Positions 35,816 to 48,300 of a DNA stretch of 64,000 nt are shown here, piece after piece. The stretch is from Chiridota heheva (Eukaryota; Echinodermata; Holothuroidea; Apodida; Chiridotidae), in NCBI GenBank assembly GCA_020152595.1, contig JAIGNY010001690.1:934001-998000 (forward strand). Reading direction: 5' to 3'. The notes below the pieces were generated by a model, which worked only from the letters and a program-made list of their open reading frames with translations, had not been told where the DNA came from and did not search any database. Every line of letters starts with the position of its first letter. Positions within the stretch are counted from its first letter, which is position 1. Position numbers and translations under genes: made by a program.

Positions 35816-37092
35816 GTCTGGTCAGTTTATATACTGTAGCATTTGTATGCAAATGACCAAAATAATAAAGGCAGAGTTTAATAATCATGCCTGATACAAC
35901 TGTTGGTGCCGAAATATTTTGAAGAATTTTAAGGATTTTAAATCTCCAGTGCTACGAGAGACGCTTGAGGGTCTCTGAAGAATATTGGAAAATTATATCA
36001 TTTTACAGTTATCTTCTAAGGAAATATCAAATGTTTTGTACACTTTTTAAGGACAACAGTCTTCAATCTTTAAGTGTCTCTGAAAAACTTAACATTTTGT
36101 AAGGAAATTCTAACCTTTCATAAGGATATCTGACTGAAAAAACTTTTAAATTTTTTGAGCAACTCTGAAAAACTTCCACATTTTCTGAGGAATTCTCAAA
36201 AAACTTTAACATTTGAGAATATCTCAGGAAAAACTGTGGACGGCCGAAATCACCATTACATAGGTTCGCATTATGCTTCGCATGCTCATCAAAAATTAGA
36301 TTTCTTGATTAAACAACAGTATATGTGGTAAATATGTAATCTAAAAATGTCCCGCATGTAATTATGCGATGAAAAGTACATTAATTGCAAAAGAGGGAAG
36401 TTTATAAAGATGTATTCACTATATTAATATTATTTCAGTCGCCACTTTTTGTGGGAAGATTTTCAACACCTTTATTCAGAACTGTGGGAAATTTTATGAT
36501 TAATTCAAAGTCCTGTAGTGTTTGGAATGTAATTGAGAGTGTTTGAAGTTTCTGAGAAGATGCAGGTCTTGGGAAATCATCTCTTGTTGTTGCTTTCTCC
36601 AAGTTAGTCAAGATGTGGTTGCGAACCCTTATGAAAGAGGTCTTATTAACACCGCATCCCAATCCCTGTCTTGGCAAAATACACCACATGAATAGAGATA
36701 AGTGTGACTTTTACATTAAAAAAATCTTGCTGATCATTCCAAACAATCTATTCATACAATTGAATCATTTCCTGCTCTTACAAAAATAAAATCTATGAAC
36801 AGCTATCATCAAAAACTTTCACCATGTTTGAATTAATGGGAATCTGTGACAAAAAATAATAATGAAAACAGTGACCAAATGACAACTGACACCTTTTAAG
36901 AAACACAAGTCATGGAGGTGGTGATTTGAGAGACCGCAAAAACACTATCAAAATCTTAATATAATATTGAGACTAAATTGATACTGAATAAATATGATAA
37001 GCACTGCAGGAGTAATGTCTTGGACAGATGATTTAGAGCTTACTGCTTTATTGTCTGTGCTATGTGTTACCATCCTGTTTGATCACACGTCT
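35816..37092. other. No gene; contains a copy of the 61870-61990 repeat
   Basis: Positions about 36375-36510 resemble 61865-61990 (AAGATGTAT, ACTA-ATTAATATTATTT, AGATTTTCAAC, CTTTATTCA-AAC-GTGGGAAAT). Around 36130-36240 there is a short AACTTTTAAATTTT/CTGAGGAA-type degenerate repeat. The open minus frame at 36435-36689 has no recognisable family. Confidence 0.55.
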
Positions 37093-37568
37093 TTACGATA
37101 ATAATAATAATAACAACAATAAATAATAATAATAACAACAATAAATAATAATAATAACAATAAAAATAACAATAATGATGATGATGATGATGACGACGAC
37201 AACCTGACAACGATGACAAATACAATAATAATAAATAATAATAATAACAACAACAACAATAATAATGATAACACTAATATTAACAACAACAATAACAAAT
37301 AATAATCATCATTATTAATAATAATAATAACAACAATAATAACTAGTAATAACAACAACAATAATAATAACATAATAATAACAACAATAATAGTAACATA
37401 ATAATAACAACAACAATAATAATAATGATAACACTAATATTAACAACAACAATAACAAATAATAATCATCATTATTAATAATAATAATAATAACAACAAT
37501 AATAACTAATAATAACAACAACAATAATAATAATATAATAATAACAACAACAATAATAATAATAAAAC
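37093..37568. repeat. (AAT/AAC)n compound microsatellite
   Basis: About 470 bp of AATAATAAC-type trinucleotides with an internal long duplication: the segment near 37235-37345 recurs about 180 bp later. Minus-strand poly-leucine/isoleucine frames across it are artefacts. Confidence 0.95.
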
Positions 37569-38774
37569 CTTATATTGTGTTAGTATTCATCAAAAAAAAT
37601 GCTCATGGCACAAGCACCAAAACAATAAGACAGCACACACGGAAAAGGGAAATACTTCAAGGATTGGTTTAGTAGTCACGCATGTTTATCTTATAAGAAA
37701 GAAGACTTCAAAAGAAACAAAATGGTGAGGAAAGCTCCCTCTGAGACCAATTATTAAAAAATCCAATCAATCATATTGCAAAGAATCACAAAAAATACAC
37801 TAAATAAGTAAAAACGTGTTCTGGCTGAAACGTGTACATCACTTGAGTTATGAAAGGAATCTATAATAGCACATGATGACTGATAATTACCATGTCATAT
37901 AATGTAAAGAAACACAAGACAGTGGAAAGCATTTCAAGACTTTATTCGCCAAACACAATAGAAGTGTTAAGGAAGTATATTGTTATGAATATTCCTGCCC
38001 AATGATTATTCCTAATGAGAAACCAATGAGACTGTACCCAAAGGTATTGTATTGTATCAGAAAAAGGGTTCATTAGGATAAAACCACAGTTTAAATCTAA
38101 ATATAAAACTTGAACTTCCAACTATAGCAAGTTCAATTGTCAAGATTTTTTTTTTTTTTTTTCAAGCTTTGTCATCAGAATTCCTAATAAAAAAATAATA
38201 CACCATACTTAAATACATTGTCAGCAAGTATAATCAGAGCCTTGTTATCCTGAAAATAAGATTTCACAATCTGCACATTATGGGAAAGCACTACAAATTT
38301 GTAACTTATTTTATTTCAAGTGCCTGGCGAGGGGTAGCAGCATATCCAATCTTTCCTAATAATCACAATACGATTTACATTTAAAGAACAACAAACTCCA
38401 GATAAGTCTGGTCAAGTTGGTGAACCAACAATATGACTAACAACATATTTCAAGGTTCGTTTTCAAAACTATTGATAAAATAAGTCTTAACCATGGTGAC
38501 ACTAAGATTTTAAATTTGTAGGGATTACTTCAATACTTAGGGGATAGGGAAGGGGGGGGGAGAGAATTTGAATTTTTGTGGGCGTCCTACAATCCAGCAT
38601 CCTAATGTGAACACTAGGCTTAACTAGTCTCTCACATGATTGAAGCCAGGATTAAACTAATGTTTACCAGGTGAGGCTGAGACATTCTAGAAACAACTTA
38701 ACAGTCAGTCAGTGAGCCAGCTACCTAACCGTTCATCAAATGACATGTACAGGAAGCCAACAGGGTCTGTAGCG
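37569..38774. other. No gene; half of a foldback MITE at 37658-37745
   Basis: AGGATTGGTTTAGTAGTCACGC to AAGAAACAAAATGGTGAGGAAAGC at 37658-37745 is one end of the family described at 9140-9946, without its partner end. No laminin LG4 exon could be recognised here. Confidence 0.5.
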
Positions 38775-39042
38775 GAAGGGGGTACAAACACAAAGAGGGG
38801 AAACTTGGGCAGATGGGGGGGTACAAACTTAAGAGGGGAATTTTGGGCAGATAGGGGGTACAAACATAAGAGGGGAAACTAAGGCAGATGGGGGTACAAA
38901 CACAAGAGGGGAAACTTAGGCAGATGGGGGGGGTGCGAACATAAGAGGGGAAACTTAGGCAGATGGGGGGGTGCAAACATAAGAGGGGAAACTTGGGCAG
39001 ATAGGGGGGTACAAACATAAGAGGGGAAACTTGGGCAGATTC
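38775..39042. repeat. Minisatellite, unit about 38 bp, seven copies
   Basis: Tandem units of the form GAGGGGAAACTTGGGCAGAT, then a G-run, then TACAAACATAA. They lie just downstream of the last recognised laminin exon. Confidence 0.92.
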
Positions 39043-39209
39043 TCCAAATAGGCCTACCCTTGTTATGTAATGTTTTGTTCGCATGTGGGAGAACAACTCC
39101 CTGTACTCCACGCTGCTTACAGGACCTGCAAACCAAGAATGCAGAATGTCTGCTTTCCTTTTACACAGTTAAATGAAGATTTTTAAAATTTAAAGGTAGA
39201 AAAACTTAC

Positions 39210-39348
39210 ACTTTTGCAATTTCTGTAGGAACAATTTCTATTAGAGCATAGCTAGGCTGAGTTATTCCAAAACGAAGTCCATACGGTGAAGATTCCGGCG
39301 GGTTGGGAGTGTGACACTGTGTGGAGACTAGATGGGGCTCCTTAGGAT
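39210..39348 (-). CDS. Laminin alpha exon: LG3-LG4 linker and LG4 start
   Basis: 139 nt with acceptor CCTCCATAG and donor AGT|GTAAGT, entering with two bases that complete aspartate. It encodes CHTPNPPESS then YGLRFGITQPSYALIEIV, matching the CAAESEPALLIGSKQFGLSRNSHIAIAF start of LG4 in spacing and key residues (C, FG, S). It is the last laminin exon that I can recognise. Confidence 0.85.
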
Positions 39349-42300
39349 CTATGGAGGAGTGTGAAAATGAAATATTTAGTATAATGTACAAAGCTGCATT
39401 AAAAATTGATCAAGAAGACGATTGACTACTCATAGATTGATGAAAGCTGTTGGCACAGTGTAGTTAAATCATATCAAAAGAGCAAATGATGCACGTTAAG
39501 AAAATTAAAAGATGTTAAAGCACAACAGATCTCCGCAAAACTGTTGGAACAGTTCAGCATTGCAAACAGCTTACTATTTAGTTATGATGATTGAAAGAAT
39601 TCCCCCTTGTAAATTATCTACCCCCCTCCCACACACACAAAAAGTGCATCATTATTGGTTGTAATTAGTTTTTTAATTTGATGAGGGCTTAACGGCACCA
39701 CAACAGCAAGGATCAAATTGTGCCTGAGAGGTTAGATCATTCCACAGGTAGAAAGGAAAGAAAACAGGGAGATTGAGAGAACATGAGAACTAAAAGCCAG
39801 AAAGCTGTGATCGAGAGAGGAGGTGCATGTGTGAAGAAAAAAAAAAGTAGAGAGAAGGGGGTGGGAGAGGAGGACAAATATGGTTGTAGAGGGAAGCATG
39901 ATCAAGGAAGGAGATAATTTTATCTGGAGGGTTTTTCTGGAAGAACTCAGCAATTGAGATGTGGGGAGCGAGAAAAGCTCTGGGAAGGTTGTACAAGGGG
40001 CAAGCAAGGAGAACGTGATGGTCTGTGAAAATGCAATGGCAATTGTTGCAGAGGGGTTGGGGGAACCAATAAGGAGGTGGGAGTGAGTGAGGTGGGTGTG
40101 ACCTATTCTAAGACGGGTAATATGAACGTTGTCGATACGAGAGAGGTTGTTGATGGTGGGTTTGATCCGAATGGTGGGCTGGATGACAAGCAGTTTGTTA
40201 TCAATTTAGGAGTTCCATGAGGTTTGCCAGGAGTCACGAACAAGGGAAGCGATAAGCGATTTGATGTCAGAAAGGGTTTTGGGGAAAAGGGGTAGAGGGA
40301 GGTTGAGGGCAAGCTTAGCGGCTGTATCAGCCCTGTTATTGCCAGGGATGCCAACATGGCTGGGTATCCAGAAGAAAAGAATACTTTTCCTGCAGAGGAT
40401 GGGCGAAAGGAGTTTCCGAGGAGGAGGTGGGATGTCAAGTTATCCCATTTAAGAATGGTTGTAGCATACAATATATGACTTTTCCCACTATAGACGGTGG
40501 CCTCCAAACATGCGATGCTGACTTCACACTTGGAATAAAAGCTTTTTTATTTTACTTCTTATATTTTGGAATTTTGGCAAAGAAGGGAGAAAAAAATGAA
40601 TAAAAATGAATAACTGGGTTATCGTTACCAAAAAAGCTATTGATCATCACCAAAAGCAACAGATCGTAAGAATAATCCAATCAATAATTTAATCAATAGC
40701 ATCTGTAAAAGAAAGTGCCAAAATTTAGAAAAGTTTGCACTTAGTAACCAGACAGTAAATTCTGGTGTATAAAATGTGCAGCTGCTTGGGTTAATCCCGA
40801 GTCAAATGTACTTAGGTTAGGTTGTAGTGATGTATTTGTTGATTTAAAGCATGTACTGCTGATTGATTTAGTGCAATTACCATTTCAGAATCAATACAAA
40901 GTTTGTTTCATGTTTTTGTGAAAAATATATAATTTTGTGTGTTGTTTGGCAAGGGATTTGCACCTCCCACTGTATTACACAGAAACTGATATATTGCCCA
41001 ACATACAGGGAAGTTATAATGCCTAACCCTAACCTGTTAGGGTGAGAATAGTTCTGTTTCAAGACTGTCAAAACCTCCCTATTTGTGGGGCAATTTATAC
41101 TTTTCCATATCACACCCGTACGCAAGTCAATCATTAATCACCACCTTACCTTTTGTGACATTCTTCAAAGTAGAGACAATCCGTGTTGTCGGCGCTGGCG
41201 GTAGACTCAGTGGTCCACAAAAACCAATATTGGCATTCTCAAACCCTGTCGCATTATTGAATCCTATCAATCTGTAGAGAGTGAGTAATGTCATTTATAC
41301 ATTAATTCACAGGTAATCAAGTTAAATTGTTATTAATATAACCTATGTTTAGATTTTGGTCTATTTCATTTTGTTTTACAACATTTAAAATAATCATAAA
41401 ATCAATCAAATTTAAAATTAAAACAAGTCTTTAAATTGTGATATTTTTAAGGGGACAGTGTACCAGCATCGATTTATTACAATCATCTTTTGTTGAGATG
41501 TTTTTCCTATCAAATTCCCCTCCACCCCCCCACTCAAAAAATAATAATATCAATAACTTGCACTACTTTCTGCTTTTCAAAAAAGATTTGTCAAGTTTTT
41601 TCAAGAAGTTAAATAAAACAGTTTTTACCAGATTTCTGCATTTTTCAAAGCAACCATGCAAGAATTTAACCCTGAAATCCTAGTCAGTGTGCAAGGACCT
41701 TCATTCATCCACCGTACAATAAAATTTGTAAGTTGAAATAAATAAAGTCTTCTGTCAAGGAATGCTAATCATCTTATCATATAGCAAGCATAGCAAGGTT
41801 TAACGTCCTAAAAGCATCCAATGCTGGACATTTTATTAAGACAGCCACGTCCTTCGATAACCAGTTAAACTCACTGGTTGCAGACCCTCCGGGATACAAA
41901 CCCTGGACGTGCGGGTAATAGGACAAAGCACTTGCCACTACACCACGGATGTCTGTTTTACTTATCATCAATAAAACCAGATAAAAGGATGGAAAACGCT
42001 TTCTTTAAGCTGGAAATGATGACAACATAAAAGGAGCTAGTGGCCAAAAAGAAGTGAGAGCATGTTTTTCTTGAGTCTCACAAATATTCAAACACACTTT
42101 TTATGCATGTAAATGGAACTAAAAACATTTGAAACAAATGTTCTGAATGATTTCTTATGAATATTGAAGTAATTTTATCAACAACACCAGTATCTAAAAT
42201 TAAACCTGTGTTATTTCAAAATTCCTTTGAATAGGCAAGAAAGATGCCTTCACTTTTCAACTGAGGGCTCTCCGAAATCTCCAGCGATTGAAGTAATTCT

Positions 42301-45300
42301 ACCAGGTTACATTTTACAACTTGATGGGTGGGGTCTATTGCACAACCACCATAAGAGTTACGTTACCTCATTTCATGACAATTTCAGAGGATTATGAAGA
42401 AATACCAACACAGAAACCTTTGAATTACAACAGGGAGATCTATGAATTATCTACACCTACCAATTTTTCGCACAATATTTTAAAAATAGAATAATCATTG
42501 TTTTTGGTCCATACAAGTTTGACATGTAAACACACTAAGATTTCAATCAGTGACCATTCTCCTTACAACAAGGGGTTATAACGTAATTAACCTCTCTGAG
42601 TAAGATGATTAACAGTTTTTTCAACCAATCACCGCATAAATTTGCCTAGCAACCAAATCTACGTAACTAAGTGGGGCAAACATCCTACATGGTACTGGTA
42701 CAGTATAGCTAGCTAGCAGTGCGTGCTCATGTGGTCAATGCAATTTACTGTACAAAACAAATTTCTGCACACACAGAATGAGTGATGGCAAAATGGTGAA
42801 CAAAAATTGCCCTTACAGGGCAAATTTCCCCTGCTGTGGGCTTTGTAAATCTGATTGCTGTTACCCAGAACAGTAAGCAAACTGAATTTTGCTAATCCTA
42901 TTTGCTAAAAACTCTAAAGATCAGGAGAAGTGCCATAAATGGACCAAAGCTTGTGGCAGGCCTCGTGAACATCTAAATGTCAATGCATTGGTAATGCATG
43001 AATGCGGATTTGAGGTTTGTTTTCCCTCCTATTTACCATGTTGCTATGGTGGGTGTGGATTATTTCGTAACGCAGAGATGTTAATTGATATTACTGGGAA
43101 TAAAAAGGAATTAAATTATGCCAACAGTAAACAAACATATAATCACTTATCTCTTCTTGTTGTTACACAACTCGTCCCTCTTTCTGCATATTGACGAATG
43201 TCTTATTTAGGTGAAACAAAAATTGGCAAGAAATACTGAACTATTATTTCCGATACTGACAAATGTGTTTGAAGCTTCAATAAATAAGATTTTGCTTAAA
43301 ATATCTTTATTGTAAGTACATTTGTCAAAAGATTAGCATTTTCTCTTTCCAATAATGCATAATACATTTATCAACTTTTATTCCATCAAGCTTCAAAGTT
43401 TTCCGAACATTCGTCAGTATGCAGAATAAATGATTTCAATTTTGACATTCGTCACCACACAAATGACATTCGTCACTATGCGAAAAGAGGGACGTACTGA
43501 CAGTTTTCTTACACAAAGATGTGACATATTTATTGATTGTTGTTATATGATGCAACAGAAAACAAATTAAAAACTTGAAAGGGATTCAATGACACCAAAA
43601 TAAAAAAATTTGGTGCCAATGATAGGAAGAGATTATAAAACAGAACTAACATAATCAGGAATAAAATGTTAAGGTTTTAAGGTCAACATTAAGGACAGAA
43701 AAGTACTTCTTTACATTTTCTTCTTTTGAAGAACAACTGACCATTTCAATTCACAGATATAGACCTTCTTCTTGAATGTAGAATATGACAAAATCATCAT
43801 TAGAAAAGCATATAATCTCACTGATACGCTTCCTATTGGATGATTTGCAACAATGAACAAGAGGAGATGAGATACAACAAGAGGTCAAAATTTAAAGGTC
43901 AAAATTTAAAGGTCAAAGCTAAAAGGAAAAGCATGACTAAGATACTTCACTCTCCAGTAATAATTAAGTTCGGAATGTATGCACTGCACAGTTGGAGGAA
44001 ATCTTACACTTTCCAATACTAATTAAGTTTGGAACTTATGCACTGCATGGTTGGAGTGACTCTTATTCAGAGGGACCAAACTCTAGATAAATCAAGGTCA
44101 GAGATAAGGTCAGAGAAAAGTCAAAGTTGATACAAAAGGCATGATCAAAATACTCTTTTCCTATCATAATTAAGAATTTAACGCATGCAGTAAATGGTTG
44201 GAGGAAGTGAGCTCATTCTTATTATAAGATAAATCAAAAGGTCCAGATTAGGTGAATAGAGGCCAAAGTTTAATGATTAACTTTTTAACATATATGACAG
44301 GAATGGTTCGAGGGACTGCCTCCTCTAATACACTTCATAAGGCGGTCAAGATTGAAATTAAGGTCAACGGAAAGAAAGGTCAAACTTAAAACAAAAAGCA
44401 CGATCCAAAAAATACTCCCGAAGGCCGTAAGTTTTCATCCACTGAATGGATGGATGAAAGTCTTCTTATACGATAAATCACAAGGTCAATTGAGGTCAAA
44501 GTTGAAAGGTAAATCTCTATCAAGATACTCACTCTCCCATAATGACTAAGTTCTCAAGACAACCACTGAATGGTGGGAGGGACTGAACTCGCCGACTGAC
44601 TGAGATGTCTGATCCAATGCTTCCAATAAACAAAGGCGACATGGTGGGAACAAGAACTTGAGTGCCTGGTAGTTTTCCAGATCTGGCCATTTTGTCATCC
44701 ACTGTCATCTTTATTCTGATTGGACAAAATATAATGAAATACAAAATATGAAATTGAAGTTTTAATGATAAACATTACAACAATATTTGAAAGAAATACA
44801 CTTGAAGGAATAATCCCATTGAATTTCAATTAATATACTTGATAGAGGATAAATAAAAGAAACAGATTGGTGAAAAATCAAAAGTTATTATCTTATTTTT
44901 ACAAGACGTTATTGAGTTTGAAAGATTTGTCTTGTCTGTGTGAAAGAGATAGTTCATCTTAGTCTAAGTCATTATTATGATGTCATAACAGCACTTCTGT
45001 ACTATTCTCTATGTATTTCTTTGATAATTAATTTTGTATTTTCTAAATGATTGGTAAGAAATTAGTAAGAAAAGTGTAGAATAAACTTTACAATGCTTTC
45101 CAATCTGTTCTTGTAACTTATATTTGAATCATGAAAAATTGGTGATTAATTTTTAAAGAAATACATAAAGATTAGTGCAGGAAGTGCTGTGATGACATCA
45201 TACTGATGGCTTAGACTCAGTACACAAGTCAATTGTATGCAGGCAAGAAAAATCTTAAAAAGTTCAATAACTTCTTCTAGGAATGAAATATCAACATGGT

Positions 45301-48300
45301 TTTTTCACTAATCTGTTTCTTAAATGTTACAGATATACAAAAATTAAAATTCTATGGGAACATTTCATTAATGATTTGAACAAAAGGCTTTGGTACATGC
45401 ATTACAGATATTTTATCACTTTAATTAAGCAAATATTTTAGCAAACCAATCAAATTTGGATAATTAACACATTATGCAATAATTGTAAGAACATTACTTA
45501 AACTGATTTTCACAGGATTAGTCTGTTGGTCAAACAATTAATCGTTAATGATAGAGGACAAAATAAAAGTTAAAGTGTGAAACAACTTCTTTGAGAAAGC
45601 TGTTCTGTTTACACTTTTCTTCAAAATGTTCTAAGATAAAAAAAACTAACTGTAACTTCACTATTATATGCAAAGACTGCAATTAAGTTACAAACTCTCG
45701 GAAAATATTTCAATGAAATACAAAAACATTATTTAAAGGGTTAGTTCAGGGGCCAAGCAAGTCTATCTTATCTGAAATAATACTTTAGAAGAAACATAAT
45801 GGTGGAGAAAGCATTCAAATAGCTTATTCCATTAAGGAGATATTCAAGTTTAAAGCTTTGCCTTATCTGTATAGAAATGACTGGTGTAGTGAGTCTACTA
45901 TGGAAGGTTGGCACCCTCAACTTCACATTCTTAACAATTGTTAATGTACTTTACAGAAAACTTTTTTCCTTAAACTTTCTGTAGGTAGTATATTATAATT
46001 ACCCTCACTATATTCTGTTTCACAACTTTCCTGACATATCCAATGGATTTTAAGCCACAAAATATGATACAATAGATAAAGACTGAGAAATCTGAGGCTG
46101 TGACATCACAACTAGTCTGATTTCAATCGTTTCTACACAAATGCTACCAAACTTTAAACTTAAGTATCTCCTTAATGGAAAAAGATTTTTGAATGCTTTC
46201 TGCAACATTTTGTGTCTTTTGAAGTCCTCTTTCATTTAAGATGGACAAGCTTGCTTGACCACTGGAAATAATCCTTTAAGGAATGTAAAGCTGTGATGTC
46301 ACTTCTAGTCTTATTTCAGTCATTTCTACTCAACCCTGTTAGGACTTGAATATCATCTTCACAAATTAGATTCTTTCTTCAAAACTCTTGTTCCTTTGTT
46401 AAACTTATTCTTCAAAGCTCCACCCCACAGGATGCTAAGAAGTCAACATCCTATACACATATAAGCTTGGATCACTCGACACAAATATAAAATTTACAAA
46501 CCTTTTTTCTCTTTTCTGAAATAATATAACGTGGGGTTTCCCGTCATTGAGCTTTCCGTCAGTTTTTTTCATGTCAAGGGTCAATCTTCCCTGGCCAGCA
46601 TTAACCTGGACTTGCAATCTCCCCTCCACTAGAGCAATTGTGTAAGATACCTATAGAGACGTGAATATTAAAAGTTGATATGAGCTAATAGGCCTATGAA
46701 TATCTGCAAAAGCTTTGTTTAATTACCCTTTAAAACAGTACAACATTCTGAGTAAAACAGTTTTTCAAAATTTTTGGGTATGACTGACCACATTGTATTT
46801 GTCAGTACATACAAATTAGACGATATTTGAATGTCAAGAAAATACAAAATATTCATGTAATTCTTTATATGTCTTATATGTTCTGTCAATGGAAATAGGA
46901 TGTTTTTGTTTAAGTGGTTTTAAAACAACTTTTTTAAAAACATCTTATGTTGTTCATCTACTTCTAACAAATTAAATTTATCTGAAAAGAAAAGATATAT
47001 TAATAATTAATTCAATTTATAGTGTAAAACTATTTTGGGTAATTTTCTCTCTAAAAAAAGTATTTTACCATAAAATAAAAAATAAATCAAAAATTTTAAA
47101 TGTATGGTCTTTTAATGGTTGTTGTCTCCATTAACACACAAAGCATTCCTACCAAAACCAAAAAAAAAAAAATGGATTGAATTTTAACCAATAATATGAT
47201 GGTCTTTTCCAATGGTATAATGTCCAATTTTCCTAACGATGAAGCTTGACTTACATCTACAGCATCAAAATTAATATCTCTCCTTGATCGTTCGGAGGCT
47301 TCTCCTGCTGCCAAAATCACTGCATCCTCCTGTAGAGTTGTGAAAGTCAAAGTGATGTCTGCCTCTCTACCCAGGGCTAGCGGACGAAGTGCAACTTGAC
47401 CATCTCCAGATAGACCAACACTCCTCTCCATCTTAAAATAGGAAGGCAAAAAGTGGCATCTTATAAAAAAAAATTCAAGATATTAAAGTCAATAACCAAT
47501 CATAAACAAAGATCAAAGCATCACATTAGAAAAGGTAAGGTTTTACGTGGGTAAGGTTTGAGGGGTGGGGACTCTTAGTAAATATACAAAATCCTTAAAT
47601 GTTTTTTTGTTGAATGAAGAGTGGGTAAGGTTTTATGTGGGTTTTTTTTTTTTTTTTTTTTTGAGGGGGAGAAGGTGAGGGGTAGGGACTCTTAGTTAAT
47701 ATACAAAATCCTTAAATGTATATATTATCATGTTAAATGAAGAGTGGAAGCATGAAGTAACACAAATTTAGTTGTTTCTGATATTTATTAAAAACAATAA
47801 ACATAAAGATAATTGTTACAGCCTAATAAATTTTCAAGTCCTATCCATGCAAGAAAAAAATGCAAATTTGCATATTATGAGTGGAACAGCTTTCCATTTT
47901 CTGATTTAATTACATCATTGCCAATCTTCTGTTGTGATAATTTGAAGAGCAGCTGAATGGTTGATGTATATGTAGACACATCAACAACAACAAAAAGAAC
48001 GGGTAATGCCTAAGAGTTTAAATCATATACAGTAATAACAGAGCATTCTTGAAAGGGATGTGGAGGGAAGTGATGGGAAGGAGAGGGGGAAAGGGGGGAT
48101 CATTTTCTGATTTAATTACATCATTGTCCAATCTTCTGTGGTGATAATTTGAAGAGCAGCTAAATCTTGATATACAGTCAACAACAACAACAGTAATGCC
48201 AGTTTTCATATACAGTAATAAAGAGCATTCTTGGGGAAGGGAGTGATGGGAGGGGGGGTGCAAACATGTACAATATTAACATAGTTTTTTTCCAAAGGTG

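Noticed and set aside
37083-37524. Leucine/isoleucine-rich minus-strand frames
   Set aside because: Direct translation of an AAT/AAC microsatellite.
38730-38766. Possible 37-nt LG4 exon on the minus strand (a frame reads VGFLYMSFDE after a CCGCTACAG acceptor)
   Set aside because: The phase does not match the preceding exon at 39210-39348, the residues expected before it (a beta strand and FRT motif) are missing, and the donor is weak. A chance match is likely.
42889-43194. 101-codon frame rich in cysteine
   Set aside because: It lies in a dispersed repeat whose second copy has a stop and different residues in the same frame. Kept as a finding, not as a gene.
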